A DNA stretch of 64,000 nucleotides. Origin: Bathycorpusculum sp050108155 (GTDB lineage Archaea; Thermoproteota; Bathyarchaeia; Bathyarchaeales; Bathycorpusculaceae). The position numbers and the translations under genes are program-made. Shown piece after piece: positions 18,379-27,379 of the stretch; within the stretch, counting starts at the first letter, position 1, and each line of letters begins with the position of its first letter. Under the pieces are notes generated by a model. It made no database searches. It was not told the origin of the DNA and worked only from the letters and a program-made list of their open reading frames with translations. The stretch is taken from NCBI GenBank assembly GCA_050108155.1, contig JBNIDR010000025.1, positions 71,247-135,246 of the forward strand. Reading direction: 5' to 3'.

Positions 18379-18664
18379 TTTTCCGCCTTCTGCGACGTAT
18401 TCACTTTTTGAATACTTTAAGTACCTTTCCGATAGCTTTCCAATTCACTATTTACATTAGCAGCATTTATTTATAATAGGCTGGCGATAGGAAGCACAAT
18501 TGGTTTTATTCCTTGGAGGTACTCCCACCGTATGTTAGTCCGAGTTCGAATTAAATTCAGATTCTGATTCAGAATATTCAATGTTTTTTATTTTTTATAA
18601 TAATTTTCCTTTAATTTTTAATAAAAACAAAAAATTTTAATTGTATTAAGCTGGATTTGCAAAA

Positions 18665-18754
18665 AGCTTAAGTAGCCAAGATGTGGTAAGTTGAAAAGCG
18701 AAGCCATGGCTGACTGCTATGGAGGCGCATCACCGCCTAGTCCCAATTGAGGGA
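18665..18754 (+). promoter_or_regulatory. Structured 5' leader: TATA box and three abutting hairpins, start codon in the third loop
   Basis: A TATA-like AGCTTAAG lies at 18665-18672, predicting transcription from about 18,695. Hairpin 1 pairs CCATGGC (18704-18710) with GCTATGG (18716-18722). Hairpin 2 pairs AGGCG (18723-18727) with CGCCT (18734-18738). Hairpin 3 pairs TCCC (18741-18744) with GGGA (18751-18754) and holds the TTG start codon in its 6-nt loop. The gap between 18,379 and the leader shows nothing else I can name. It matches no riboswitch class known to me. Confidence 0.5.
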
Positions 18755-19793
18755 TAGAAAGAGAATAACAAAAGAAGGAGAGAATAACACGGCAAATAAA
18801 ATTTTCGCGATAGCAGCAATAATAATCATATCTAGCCTTTGCGTAATCAGCAATCTACAAACAGTTAAAGCCACTGTATATTCAGATGTTACCACAGGAC
18901 AGGTATTTGACCCCTACGATAATGATTTGATTGGTAAATATGGCTGCTCCGTTGCTAGGCAGAGGACAGGAGGCATTGAGGACCAATGTTTTTTCTATCC
19001 TACGTTCGAAGCAAAAGCGTGCAATGATTGGGAAGTGTGGAATATGAAAATTAGCGTCACTGGATGTAAACCGAACGGTGATCCAATAAATGGCTTCTCA
19101 GGCTATAACAATCAGGATCATAACACGAGTCCGCAATCGATTGGCTCTGATTGGGAAAACACACTGGATTGGGTTCGTGATTCTATTAGCTTACTTGACC
19201 CGTCAGGAATTACAGATTATATTACTGCAGGAAGCGATGGAGATGGAGGATTCTGGGATGGATGGACCGCAACGACTGACAAAGACAATGATGGTACATG
19301 GGCAGAATTCCAGGTGCAAGGACTTCATATGGGCGATTTTACTCAGCGAGGACTGCAATTTAAGTTTTCTTTAATGTGTGACAATGATATGGGAGGAACC
19401 TATCTTTTAATTATACACTACCACCTTCAACTTAGAGTACCGAGCTCATCGCAACAAGTGACCGAAGATATCTATCAGCAAATAACTTACGAATATACAC
19501 CCTCGCATGTAGAAACAGTTATGGATGCAGGCGTATTAAGTCCATACGTAGAAATTTACTATCCTCAGTGGCTAACTGGTTATGCGCCAGATAGGAGCGA
19601 TGCACTCATCGGTTGTTCTCAAGGCGGCGCCGGATATATTAGCGGAATGATGGACTCAGAACAGACAGGTTACACTGACATCTATTTATATGGCTACGCA
19701 GCTTGGGCAGGAGGATTTGTCTATACTTATGTGTCTGAAACTAATGGTAATTGGCAACCAGTTGGCTATTGCTGGATTGAACCAGTTCAATAG
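18747..19793 (+). CDS. Secreted protein of unknown function
   Basis: 348 aa from TTG 18747. A basic N-terminus and hydrophobic stretch (residues 18-35) form a signal peptide with likely cleavage after VKA. The mature part is Asp/Gly/Trp/Tyr-rich, has several cysteines suited to disulfides, and lacks a C-terminal anchor. Acidic segments such as GSDGDGG and TDKDNDGTW resemble calcium-binding loops. No family is recognised. Base composition is AT-richer than the neighbouring housekeeping genes. Translation start is embedded in the hairpin described above. Confidence 0.75.
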   Translation: MRDRKRITKEGENNTANKIFAIAAIIIISSLCVISNLQTVKATVYSDVTTGQVFDPYDNDLIGKYGCSVARQRTGGIEDQCFFYPTFEAKACNDWEVWNMKISVTGCKPNGDPINGFSGYNNQDHNTSPQSIGSDWENTLDWVRDSISLLDPSGITDYITAGSDGDGGFWDGWTATTDKDNDGTWAEFQVQGLHMGDFTQRGLQFKFSLMCDNDMGGTYLLIIHYHLQLRVPSSSQQVTEDIYQQITYEYTPSHVETVMDAGVLSPYVEIYYPQWLTGYAPDRSDALIGCSQGGAGYISGMMDSEQTGYTDIYLYGYAAWAGGFVYTYVSETNGNWQPVGYCWIEPVQ

Positions 19794-19909
19794 TACGCAC
19801 CACATTTGATAGCATCTACTACGGAAAATTTCAGGTATATTTTAATCTGTAATTATAACGCGAGCCCCGACAACAGTGCGATAATAATAGATTGCATTAC
19901 AACAACACA

Positions 19910-20071
19910 TTAGCAAAATACTAGCCAATTAATGCCCTCCTTTTTTATTCCTCTGAGAGTGCGCGCTATCGTTTCGCTTTCGTCAGCATATTGCTCGTAG
20001 ATTCGTAGCCAATTTGTGTGCTCCAACAGGTTAATTCTTAACTCCTCTTGAATATCTGTAGCTATTTTCAG
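19910..20071 (-). CDS. Possible 53-residue helical protein or gene remnant
   Basis: An open frame directly downstream of the methyltransferase gene encodes a credible amphipathic sequence (EELRINLLEHTNWLRIYEQ, then DESETIARTLRGIKKEG). The only boundary-matching start is CTG 20071, overlapping the upstream TGA stop (CTGA); no ATG, GTG or TTG lies at its beginning. It could be a coupled small gene with a rare start or the tail of a decayed gene. The rest of the 19,794-20,067 gap holds nothing else visible. Confidence 0.35.
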   Translation of the reverse strand: MKIATDIQEELRINLLEHTNWLRIYEQYADESETIARTLRGIKKEGINWLVFC

Positions 20072-20769
20072 CTATTTTTTCGACTTATCAAATCCCGATT
20101 AGTCGAAGAATCTGGTAGTTTAATGGCTAATCCTAAGAAGTCGCCGAAGGGAAAAGCAGACGATTCCAAATTGCCGAATATTCGGGGAAAAACTGTTGTG
20201 TTCCAAAAAAGGATTTCGCTGTTCTGGGTGACTACTTTAGTCAAAATCTTACGTATACCTGAGAGCGAATAGAAAGTGGCACGAGAAAAGGGCGGAGTTT
20301 TGTTTCCTTTTATTCTTCTTTTGAGAACGGAAAAGCTATGTTTGTTTAGGAGACCGAATATAATGCCTTTGTCAGCAATTCGAGTCGCTTCAGATAATGC
20401 CGAAGCCGCATCCCCGACGAATTCAAAGCTTGTTACAAAAACGACGAGGTCAACAGATTTGTCTCGAATGGGCAGGCGGCTGCCGTCGCCTCTTATCAGA
20501 CTGGTCTGAGACCAGAGTTTTTTTGCTTCAGCCAACATGCTGCTCGAAAGATCCAAGCCGACGCATTGGTAGCCCATCGTCTGCAGCCATCTTGTGAAGT
20601 GAGCGGTTCCGCAGCCGACCTCAACTATTGTTTTGGCATTCGGAAATTGCCCCAGCAACTTTGTAAGCAGCTTTTTTTCCAGTACGTCTGCCCGTTTGTA
20701 CTGGTTCTGGTAGGATGCCTCGTAGTTTTGGGCTACTTGCTTGTTTTCAAAGATTGATTGCTCAGTCAT
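20068..20769 (-). CDS. Class I SAM-dependent methyltransferase
   Basis: 233 aa from ATG 20769 (GAGGGG upstream); an in-frame TTG 20781 overlaps the stop of the transporter gene as TTGA. Rossmann motifs: IVEVGCGTAHFTRWL (motif I), GLDLSSSML (acidic residue after strand 2), and DLVVFVTSFEFVGD. This is the Methyltransf_11/UbiE-like type acting on a small molecule. It is second in an operon controlled by a TPP riboswitch, so a substrate linked to thiamine or its precursors is possible, but this is inference. Confidence 0.88.
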   Translation of the reverse strand: MTEQSIFENKQVAQNYEASYQNQYKRADVLEKKLLTKLLGQFPNAKTIVEVGCGTAHFTRWLQTMGYQCVGLDLSSSMLAEAKKLWSQTSLIRGDGSRLPIRDKSVDLVVFVTSFEFVGDAASALSEATRIADKGIIFGLLNKHSFSVLKRRIKGNKTPPFSRATFYSLSGIRKILTKVVTQNSEILFWNTTVFPRIFGNLESSAFPFGDFLGLAIKLPDSSTNRDLISRKNS

Positions 20770-20777
20770 GGCGCCCC

Positions 20778-21326
20778 TCAAGAAAGGTATTTTGTGTTTA
20801 AATATCGTCTAACGCCAATGAGGACAGCCAACGTCACAGGGACAAATATCAAATCTACAAGCACACCCAAGTCGAAGACAGCGAAACCTATACCGAAGAG
20901 CACAAAGTCGATGGTAAAGAAAATTATAGTCTCGACGATGACGCCCAAAGTCATACCTGCGGCTTCGCTTTTCTTCCTCAAAGCGCCCGTCGCCAGCGCC
21001 ATGGGTACTCTTGCGGCGATTAGGCCGAAGAGGTAAATGTAGAGGAACCCTGGTGGAATAGCTATGGTTCCGAGGGTTGTTCCTGCCAAGTAGCCGATGC
21101 CGCAGCCAATCGCCGTAGCTGAAATCCCCGCAACAGGGCCCATCAGTATGCTTACTGCAAAGATGATTATGGGCGCCAAGTTTATGGTGGAAAGCGGCGG
21201 CGGCAACGGAAAAGCGATAATCGTTGTTACAGCGATTAACGCCGCCATAACGCTTGTTAATGCGAGTTTAGTCGTGGGTGAATAGTTTTTACTTGTTTTA
21301 GAGTCTATACTCTTGTTTGTTTGCAT
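20778..21326 (-). CDS. ECF transporter S-component under TPP-riboswitch control
   Basis: 182 aa with a polar N-terminus and about six membrane helices, including the typical proline-rich loop after the first helix and a Gly-rich stretch GPVAGISATAIGCGIGYLAG. The composition and size fit ECF substrate-binding subunits. The TPP riboswitch directly upstream indicates a thiamine-pathway substrate: thiamine, the thiazole or the hydroxymethylpyrimidine moiety. ATG 21326 lies 9 nt after the GGAGGG that ends the riboswitch. The methyltransferase gene follows with overlapping stop and start. Confidence 0.82.
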   Translation of the reverse strand: MQTNKSIDSKTSKNYSPTTKLALTSVMAALIAVTTIIAFPLPPPLSTINLAPIIIFAVSILMGPVAGISATAIGCGIGYLAGTTLGTIAIPPGFLYIYLFGLIAARVPMALATGALRKKSEAAGMTLGVIVETIIFFTIDFVLFGIGFAVFDLGVLVDLIFVPVTLAVLIGVRRYLNTKYLS

Positions 21327-21335
21327 TTTGTTTTT

Positions 21336-21418
21336 CCCTCCGCCAGTATTACCTGGTTCAGGTTCGCAGGGTCGACAGAAGGTACTGTCCTCTCAGCCGG
21401 ATCATTCTCCAGCTCCCC
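21336..21418 (-). promoter_or_regulatory. TPP riboswitch (THI element)
   Basis: On the minus strand the aptamer consensus is nearly complete: GGGGAGC, GGCTGAGAGG, GACCC, GAACCTGAACCAGG, then TAATACTGGCGGAGGGA. These are the conserved parts of the thiamine-pyrophosphate aptamer. The closing GGAGGG (21336-21341) is also the Shine-Dalgarno sequence of the transporter gene, 9 nt before its ATG. TPP binding would therefore be expected to hide the ribosome site and switch translation off. TPP riboswitches are known in some archaea (for example Thermoplasma). Confidence 0.95.
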
Positions 21419-21582
21419 AAGAACAGAAAAGCATATGCTACCTTGTGAAATAAAGGTTTTGCGAAAACGATAAAATCGAAGTCTCAAGAAGCAAGTTTCC
21501 AAGCCGTCTGCTTGTTCAAACAGCGATTTTGGGCAAGTCTTAAAAACAATTATTCTCAAAAGGTAAGTCACTTGGTGTCCCT

Positions 21583-22923
21583 TTGGTAGATGCAGTATCG
21601 GTTGCTCTAATTGTCAGCGCTTCAATAATTCTCATAGGGTTCGCGGCTAATTTCATGTTCAAAAAAACAGGCTTACCCGACATGCTGATTCTCATCGTTT
21701 TGGGCGCTATCTTCGGACCCCTGCTTGGAGTGTTTGACCCCACAGCCGTCAAAAACTTTGCACCCTATATCGCCGCGCTTGCATTGGCGTACATACTGTT
21801 TGACGGCGGCATGGGATTAAACATCAAAAAGGTCTTTTCCAACAGCATCAAAGCGGTTTTGCTGGCCGTTGTAGGCTTTAGTTTCAGCGTCATAGGCGTC
21901 TGCATATTCACAGTCTTCGTGTATCAGGTGCCGTGGGTTTATGGACTTTTGTTCGGCAGCATATTCGGGGGAAGCAGTTCAGTTGTCGTCATATCTTTAG
22001 CATCAAAAATTAAGCTAAGTGAAAAAGGCTGCACAGTGCTGATTTTAGAGTCAGCAATAACAGACATACTCTGCATCATCATCAGCCTATCGCTTTTAGA
22101 CATCATAATAACAGGTCAAGCTAACCTCAACGCAATAGCAGTTGGAATCGCTGGGAAACTTTTAATAGGCTTACTTATTGGGTTGGCTTTAGGTTTAGGC
22201 TGGCTGTTTGCTCTAAGAAAAGTCGTTTCGATGCCGTTCTCGTACATGCTCACTTTAGGAATTGTCCTGCTCGGGTACGCTGCATCTGAGAGCATTGGCG
22301 GCAGCGGAGCACTCAGCGCATTAGTTTTCGGGTTGATTTTAGGCAATGAGCGGGAACTTTTTAGGCTGCTTAGCAAGGTTCTCCCTACAGAAGAAAAGCC
22401 AGTTATGGTCGTTAGCAAGGGACTTAAACGCTTTGAAGCTGAAATCGCATTTTTAATCAGGACATTCTTTTTTGTGTTTTTAGGAATCATCTTCACGTAT
22501 TCTAGCTTAGTTATTCTCGTGTCGGGTATTGCACTTTCCCTTGTGCTGCTCGTTACTCGCCTCGGCGCAGTCTATTTGACAACTTCGCATAGCAGTTTAG
22601 CAAAGGAACGGCCTATTATGACGGTTGTGTTGACACGAGGCTTAGCCGCCGCTGTATTAGCCACGCTGCCTGGTCAGTACGGATTAGACTATGCTGACTT
22701 ATTCGTAAACATCGCAGTCGTAGTCATCATGTGTACAGCGATTATAGCAACTGTCGGGACAGTGGTTCTTTCCAGGGGGGAAAAAGGCAAAGAAAAAATT
22801 CAGTTGCCCAGTGAACTTAAAGAGGATGAGGCTCTTGAAGAAGAAGCACCTGAGCTCCCAGTAGATAAAGCGCCGGCAAAGAAAAGAAAAAACACAAAAA
22901 AATCTACACCAGATAACACTTAG
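21583..22923 (+). CDS. Cation:proton antiporter (CPA family, NhaP/Kef-like)
   Basis: 446 aa, TTG start. About 12-13 membrane helices with family landmarks: LILIVLGAIFGPLLG, LAYILFDGGMGL, SIFGGSSSVVVISL, and a helix with VLTRGLAAAVLATLP near the end. The C-terminal 45 residues form a hydrophilic tail alternating Glu and Lys. It exchanges Na+ or K+ for protons. The ion cannot be told from sequence. Its stop overlaps the convergent HTH gene by 4 bases. Confidence 0.9.
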   Translation: MVDAVSVALIVSASIILIGFAANFMFKKTGLPDMLILIVLGAIFGPLLGVFDPTAVKNFAPYIAALALAYILFDGGMGLNIKKVFSNSIKAVLLAVVGFSFSVIGVCIFTVFVYQVPWVYGLLFGSIFGGSSSVVVISLASKIKLSEKGCTVLILESAITDILCIIISLSLLDIIITGQANLNAIAVGIAGKLLIGLLIGLALGLGWLFALRKVVSMPFSYMLTLGIVLLGYAASESIGGSGALSALVFGLILGNERELFRLLSKVLPTEEKPVMVVSKGLKRFEAEIAFLIRTFFFVFLGIIFTYSSLVILVSGIALSLVLLVTRLGAVYLTTSHSSLAKERPIMTVVLTRGLAAAVLATLPGQYGLDYADLFVNIAVVVIMCTAIIATVGTVVLSRGEKGKEKIQLPSELKEDEALEEEAPELPVDKAPAKKRKNTKKSTPDNT

Positions 22924-23651
22924 GAAAAACCTGTTTTTTCGTCCAGCCAAACCATCCATTTAGGCTTGTTGAAACCGTTGCGTTTGCCAACCCAGTAGCC
23001 CCACACGCAGCCGATTGCTGGTGCCACAAGAAACGTAAATACAAAGTAGGTATCCGTCATGAGGTACCTGAGCATAGCTTTGGCGAACACCGCTGACAGT
23101 AACACTAAAAGAAAGGCAGCTGCCCAGCCTATGCAAGCTCCGCCCAAGGGGTAAGCTATTCGCATGCGTTTTTTCATACGATCAGACCCTAACGGAGGTG
23201 GATTTACCATCATTTTATACCCAAAGTAGGACATCGGCAACCATATGGCACAGCCTATGAAAGCCTGAATAAGTCTAGTGGAATCAATTGAGCCTAAAAA
23301 ATAAAACACGATAAAACTTGCCAGAAGCACAATTTGCCCCACAGCCAAAAGGGACCAGTAGATTTTTTGGGCTCTGCGTTTGCGAGCTTGGTCAGCTTGA
23401 GGCGGAAAATTATGAAGTACAGAAGAAGCCACTTTACCTTTCTCAGTTAGCAGATATTGCCCCGCGCTGTTTTTCTCAACGAGGTCCCCCAGCACTTTTA
23501 GATGATAGTTCAACAAGCCAGTACTGCCTGTTTCGGAGGCTTCAAGCAACTCAGTGTAGGAGACAGCCCCTTTAGCTTCAAGAATACCGATTATGGTTTG
23601 GCGGTTCTCATCTTTTAGAATTTTATAGAGGTCTGTTAACCCATCGTTCAT
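22920..23651 (-). CDS. Membrane-bound winged-helix regulator
   Basis: 243 aa. Residues 1-80 form an ArsR-like winged helix (LKDENRQTIIGILEAKGAVSYTELLEA, then LLNYHLKVLGDLVEK). After a basic linker come five or so membrane helices from about residue 95 to 225. Such HTH-plus-membrane proteins are common in archaea and may sense membrane or extracytoplasmic signals while bound to DNA; no ligand is known. A perfect inverted repeat lies 36-55 bases upstream of its start. Confidence 0.82.
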   Translation of the reverse strand: MNDGLTDLYKILKDENRQTIIGILEAKGAVSYTELLEASETGSTGLLNYHLKVLGDLVEKNSAGQYLLTEKGKVASSVLHNFPPQADQARKRRAQKIYWSLLAVGQIVLLASFIVFYFLGSIDSTRLIQAFIGCAIWLPMSYFGYKMMVNPPPLGSDRMKKRMRIAYPLGGACIGWAAAFLLVLLSAVFAKAMLRYLMTDTYFVFTFLVAPAIGCVWGYWVGKRNGFNKPKWMVWLDEKTGFS

Positions 23652-23686
23652 AAGGCTATTTGGGTGGACAAGGAATTTAGGGTTTT

Positions 23687-23706
23687 TTGACTACAAAAAT
23701 AGTCAA
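23687..23706. promoter_or_regulatory. Inverted repeat upstream of the membrane HTH gene
   Basis: TTGACTA-N6-TAGTCAA is perfect (7-bp arms, spacer CAAAAA). It lies in the 288-base gap between the leftward HTH gene and valS, 36 bases before the HTH start codon, a position suited to autoregulation. The right arm continues TAGTCAAGG, resembling half of the GTCAAG motif found elsewhere in the window. I see no gene in the rest of this gap. Confidence 0.45.
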
Positions 23707-23939
23707 GGCTCAAAAAACGTTTTTCCTATCGTTTGATATGGTAGTGGCGCCCCCCCTTTTCTTCTACTCGGCAGGTTTTGTGGTGCAATGTGTTTTTGTG
23801 TAGACGTCTGGTTCAGGTTGCAGATAACTTGGTACAAGCGATTTTAGCCAAAAACCAGTTCCCACTCCAGTTCTATGCAGGATAATGTTTTTAGGTGCTA
23901 GCTCAGTCTTGCTAAAAGCAAATACTAACAATCAGGATA

Positions 23940-26408
23940 ATGATTTGCATGCAGCCTCTGCCTAAAGACTACAACCACACCGAAATCGAAGCTAAATGGC
24001 AAGCAAAATGGGAAGAAATGGGTATCTACCACTACGACTGGAACGACAAAACCAGAGAGCCCTTTAGCATCGACACACCCCCGCCGTACCCCTCAGGCGA
24101 GTTACACATGGGCAACGTTTTAAACTGGACATACTTTGACATGGTAGCCCGCTATAAGCGCATGCAGGGCTACAACGTACTGTTTCCGCAGGGCTGGGAC
24201 TGCCACGGACTGGGCATAGAAATCCAAGTTGAGAAAGCCAACAACATACGCAAACGCGACTTGCCGCCTGAACAGTTCCGAAGCATGTGCATGGCGCTTG
24301 TTGACAAATACATCGGCATGATGAAGGAGGGCATCCTCAAACTCGGCGCATCCATCGACTGGACAACCGAATACAAAACGATGAACCCTGACTATTGGCG
24401 CCGCACACAACTCAGCTTCATCCAGCTATACCAGAAGGGCTACATGTATCAGGGTACACACCCCGTCAACTGGTGTACACGGGACGAAACCGCGATTGCC
24501 GACGCAGAAGTTGACCACGTTAAAAAAGAGGGCATGCTGCACTACATCAAATTCTACCTCTCAGGCACCGACGAGTACCTGCTTATTGCGACATCACGGC
24601 CCGAGTTCATACCCGCCTGCGTCGCCGTCGAAGTTAACCCCAACGATGAACGCTACAGTAAATACGTCGGAAGAAAAATCAGCGTACCTCTGATGAACAG
24701 AGAAGTCACCGTCATCGCTGATGAAGCTGTTGACCCCAAATTCGGCACAGGCGCAATGCAAATCTGCACCTACGGCGACAAAGAAGACGTAAAAACCGTC
24801 ATAAAACACAAGCTCCCAGTCATCCGCCTCATAACCCAGAACGGCCAAATCAGCGAGGCAGGCTGCAAATACGCTGGCCTCTACGTGAACCAAGCCAGAG
24901 CCGCCATCGTCGAAGACCTCAAAGCGGCAGGGTTGCTTGAGAAAAGCGAAAAGATTCAGCAGGAAGTCGGCGTCTGCGAACGATGCAAAGCGCCGGTTGA
25001 AATCCTTGAGGTTAAGCAGTGGTTCATGAAAACTATGGAGTTAACCCAAAAGGTGGAGGAGAACGCCAACGCCATACCATGGTATCCTGACTACATGAAA
25101 AACCGCCTAATCGACTGGGCAAAATCGTTGGATTGGGACTGGGTGATTAGCCGACAACGCCTGTTTGCCACGCCGATTCCAGTGTGGTACTGCAAGGGCT
25201 GCGGCGAAGTCATCGTTGCGAAACCCGAATGGGTACCCATCGACCCTAAGCTTACTGGGCCACGAATCGAGGCGTGCCCGAAGTGCGGCGGCAAAGACTT
25301 CCGGGCAGAACAGGATGTCATGGACACGTGGATGGATAGCTCAATCACCTGCGCTGTTCACGCTGGTTGGCCTGATCGGGCAGACTGGCAACGCCTGTTT
25401 CCGGCAAGCATGCACCCGTCTGGCACAGACATCATTCGCACTTGGGCATACTATCTTATGGTTCGCCACCTTGCCCTATTCGGTCAGCGACCATTTAACA
25501 GCGTCCTAATCAACGGCATGGTTCTGGGCGCTGACGGCAGAAAAATGAGTAAATCCCTCAAAAACTATGCTGCCGCACCTGAAACTCTCAGCAAGAATGG
25601 CGCTGATGCTGTGCGTCAGTGGGCAGCGGGTGGCGGAGCAACAGGCTCAGACATCCCCTACCGCGTCCAAGACGTAGAGTATGGGAGGCGTTTCTTGGTT
25701 AAACTCTGGAACGCCTCGGGCTTTGCATGCAATCTGCTCGCAAAGTTTGATCCTAAAGACACTACAGAACCTGACTATCAACTTCTCGACAGGTGGATTT
25801 TGAGCAAAACTGAGAATATCACCAAGAAAGTCACTGAGTCTTTCGAGAAGTGCCAGTTCAACATTGCATTGGAAGACATACGGAACTTCTTTTGGCACGT
25901 GTTCTGCGACTTCTACGTGGAAGCCGTTAAAGATCGCCTCTACCGCCCCGAAGCCTACGGAGAAGCCAACGCAGCCGCGGCACAACGCACCCTCTATGAG
26001 GTGCTCTACCGTATGCTTCAGCTTTTGGCGCCTGTGATTCCCCATATGACTGAGGAGATTTACCAGTACATGTACAAAGACGGTAAAGGCTACCAGAGCA
26101 TTCAGGTTTCACAGTGGCCCAAATTCAACCCCGCCTTAGTAGATGAAGCGGCAGAGAAAGACGGCGACTTGGTGGCGGCGGTTATGAGTGAAATACGCAG
26201 AGACAAAGCTGAAAACAAAAAACCCCTAAACGCCCCCATCAAAAACCTCGCAGTAACCTGCAAAGACGAATCAGCCGCAAAAGCCATCCGCCAAGCAGAG
26301 GCAGACATAAAATCCACACTAAAAATTGAAGCCATGACCATCCAAGTTGGAGACGCAGACGGCAGACAAGTCGCCCAACACGAAATCTACGTCAAACCGG
26401 AATACTGA
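23940..26408 (+). CDS. valS: Valyl-tRNA synthetase
   Basis: 822 aa, typical of archaeal ValS (shorter than bacterial forms). HIGH signature in PYPSGELHMGN (about residue 55), catalytic-core segment FPQGWDCHGLGIE, editing domain including ATSRPEF, zinc-ribbon cysteines CKGCG and CPKCGG, and KMSKS in DGRKMSKSLKN. The anticodon-binding helical domain and a short C-terminal coiled region follow. ATG 23940; a second ATG three codons later is possible. The aspartate dehydrogenase gene begins 11 bases after the stop. Confidence 0.96.
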   Translation: MICMQPLPKDYNHTEIEAKWQAKWEEMGIYHYDWNDKTREPFSIDTPPPYPSGELHMGNVLNWTYFDMVARYKRMQGYNVLFPQGWDCHGLGIEIQVEKANNIRKRDLPPEQFRSMCMALVDKYIGMMKEGILKLGASIDWTTEYKTMNPDYWRRTQLSFIQLYQKGYMYQGTHPVNWCTRDETAIADAEVDHVKKEGMLHYIKFYLSGTDEYLLIATSRPEFIPACVAVEVNPNDERYSKYVGRKISVPLMNREVTVIADEAVDPKFGTGAMQICTYGDKEDVKTVIKHKLPVIRLITQNGQISEAGCKYAGLYVNQARAAIVEDLKAAGLLEKSEKIQQEVGVCERCKAPVEILEVKQWFMKTMELTQKVEENANAIPWYPDYMKNRLIDWAKSLDWDWVISRQRLFATPIPVWYCKGCGEVIVAKPEWVPIDPKLTGPRIEACPKCGGKDFRAEQDVMDTWMDSSITCAVHAGWPDRADWQRLFPASMHPSGTDIIRTWAYYLMVRHLALFGQRPFNSVLINGMVLGADGRKMSKSLKNYAAAPETLSKNGADAVRQWAAGGGATGSDIPYRVQDVEYGRRFLVKLWNASGFACNLLAKFDPKDTTEPDYQLLDRWILSKTENITKKVTESFEKCQFNIALEDIRNFFWHVFCDFYVEAVKDRLYRPEAYGEANAAAAQRTLYEVLYRMLQLLAPVIPHMTEEIYQYMYKDGKGYQSIQVSQWPKFNPALVDEAAEKDGDLVAAVMSEIRRDKAENKKPLNAPIKNLAVTCKDESAAKAIRQAEADIKSTLKIEAMTIQVGDADGRQVAQHEIYVKPEY

Positions 26409-26419
26409 GGCGAATCTTG

Positions 26420-27154
26420 ATGGTGAAAAAGGTTGGCTTAATCGGCTGCGGCGCAATCGGCACCGTACTTGCGGAGGCGTTTGAACGCAAAATCTTAGCC
26501 TGCGACGAACTCCTCGTCTTCGACATTGATGCCGCTCAGGCGGAGAAGCTCAAGGGCAAACTCAAGTTCCCCGTCAAAATAGCCGCAAACGTAGATGAGA
26601 TACTTGCCGCTGAACCCAAAGTAATCGTTGAAGCTGCAGGTCAAAGCGCTGTCCACCAGTACTACGATAAACTCGTAGCTTCAAAAGCCGAAATAATCTT
26701 CATGAGCACAGGCGCACTCCTTGACCACCCCGCAGACAACCCCCACGTGCACTTTCCAGCAGGCGCCATCGGAGGCTTAGACGCCATCGCAGCCGCTGCC
26801 AACGCAGGCATCGAGGAAATCACTCTGGCGACCCGCAAGAACCCCAAGGCGCTGGGCAAACAAATCGAAGCGGAAACCGTCACCTTTGAGGGCGACGCCG
26901 AAGAAGCGGCTAGGCAGTTCCCGCGGGAAATGAACGTCGCCGCCACATTGGCATTAACGGTTAAACCCACAAAAGTCCATGTTAAAGTCATAGCGGACCC
27001 CAAAGTCACACGCAACACCCATCAAATCCACATCAAATGGCGCTACGGAGAAATGAACCTGCAATTCGCAAACGACCCACACCCCGACAACCCACACACC
27101 AGCGCACTAGCAGCATGGGCAGCCATTAGGCTACTTCAGACACTGCTACAGTAA
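26420..27154 (+). CDS. nadX: Aspartate dehydrogenase
   Basis: 244 aa from ATG 26420 (GAGG 8 nt upstream). NAD-binding motif VGLIGCGAIG at the N-terminus, EAAGQSAV, the conserved STGALLD and FPAGAIGGLDAI segments, and the C-terminal HPDNPHTSALAAW, all characteristic of archaeal L-aspartate dehydrogenase (NadX). It oxidises aspartate to iminoaspartate, the entry compound for quinolinate and NAD synthesis. The partner genes nadA and nadC are not in this window. Confidence 0.92.
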   Translation: MVKKVGLIGCGAIGTVLAEAFERKILACDELLVFDIDAAQAEKLKGKLKFPVKIAANVDEILAAEPKVIVEAAGQSAVHQYYDKLVASKAEIIFMSTGALLDHPADNPHVHFPAGAIGGLDAIAAAANAGIEEITLATRKNPKALGKQIEAETVTFEGDAEEAARQFPREMNVAATLALTVKPTKVHVKVIADPKVTRNTHQIHIKWRYGEMNLQFANDPHPDNPHTSALAAWAAIRLLQTLLQ

Positions 27155-27161
27155 GTAGCTG

Positions 27162-27359
27162 CTAGCTAGAAAAAGAGGGGGCCGCGGCTTTCTGGGCGCG
27201 TTTTAGTTGGAGTCTGTGCTTCATAGAGCAGCTTCTGCATCGTTTCTGGTCTGCGGGTATGCTTCGCCATTGAGGGGTTTTGGCTCTAGCTGCTAACCGT
27301 TTGCCGCAATCGCAGCAGTGATACTTGGTTGGGCTTTCTCTAATGTTGTAAACTTGCAT
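27162..27359 (-). CDS. Small zinc-ribbon protein
   Basis: 65 aa from ATG 27359; an in-frame TTG 27374 adds five residues. Two CxxC pairs (CCDCGK and RCRSCS), separated by about 25 residues, suggest one zinc ribbon, followed by a basic, Ala-rich tail. It follows the HTH gene closely on the same strand, so it may be third in the hsp20 transcription unit. No specific family is recognised. Confidence 0.65.
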   Translation of the reverse strand: MQVYNIRESPTKYHCCDCGKRLAARAKTPQWRSIPADQKRCRSCSMKHRLQLKRAQKAAAPSFSS

Positions 27360-27379
27360 AATAGACAACTTCAATGCGT

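Noticed and set aside
18536..18565. GAGTTCGAATT resembling a tRNA T-arm
   Set aside because: No acceptor, D or anticodon stem can be built around it.
24120..26341. Several minus-strand frames opposite valS
   Set aside because: Shadow frames of the synthetase gene without starts, promoters or protein-like composition.
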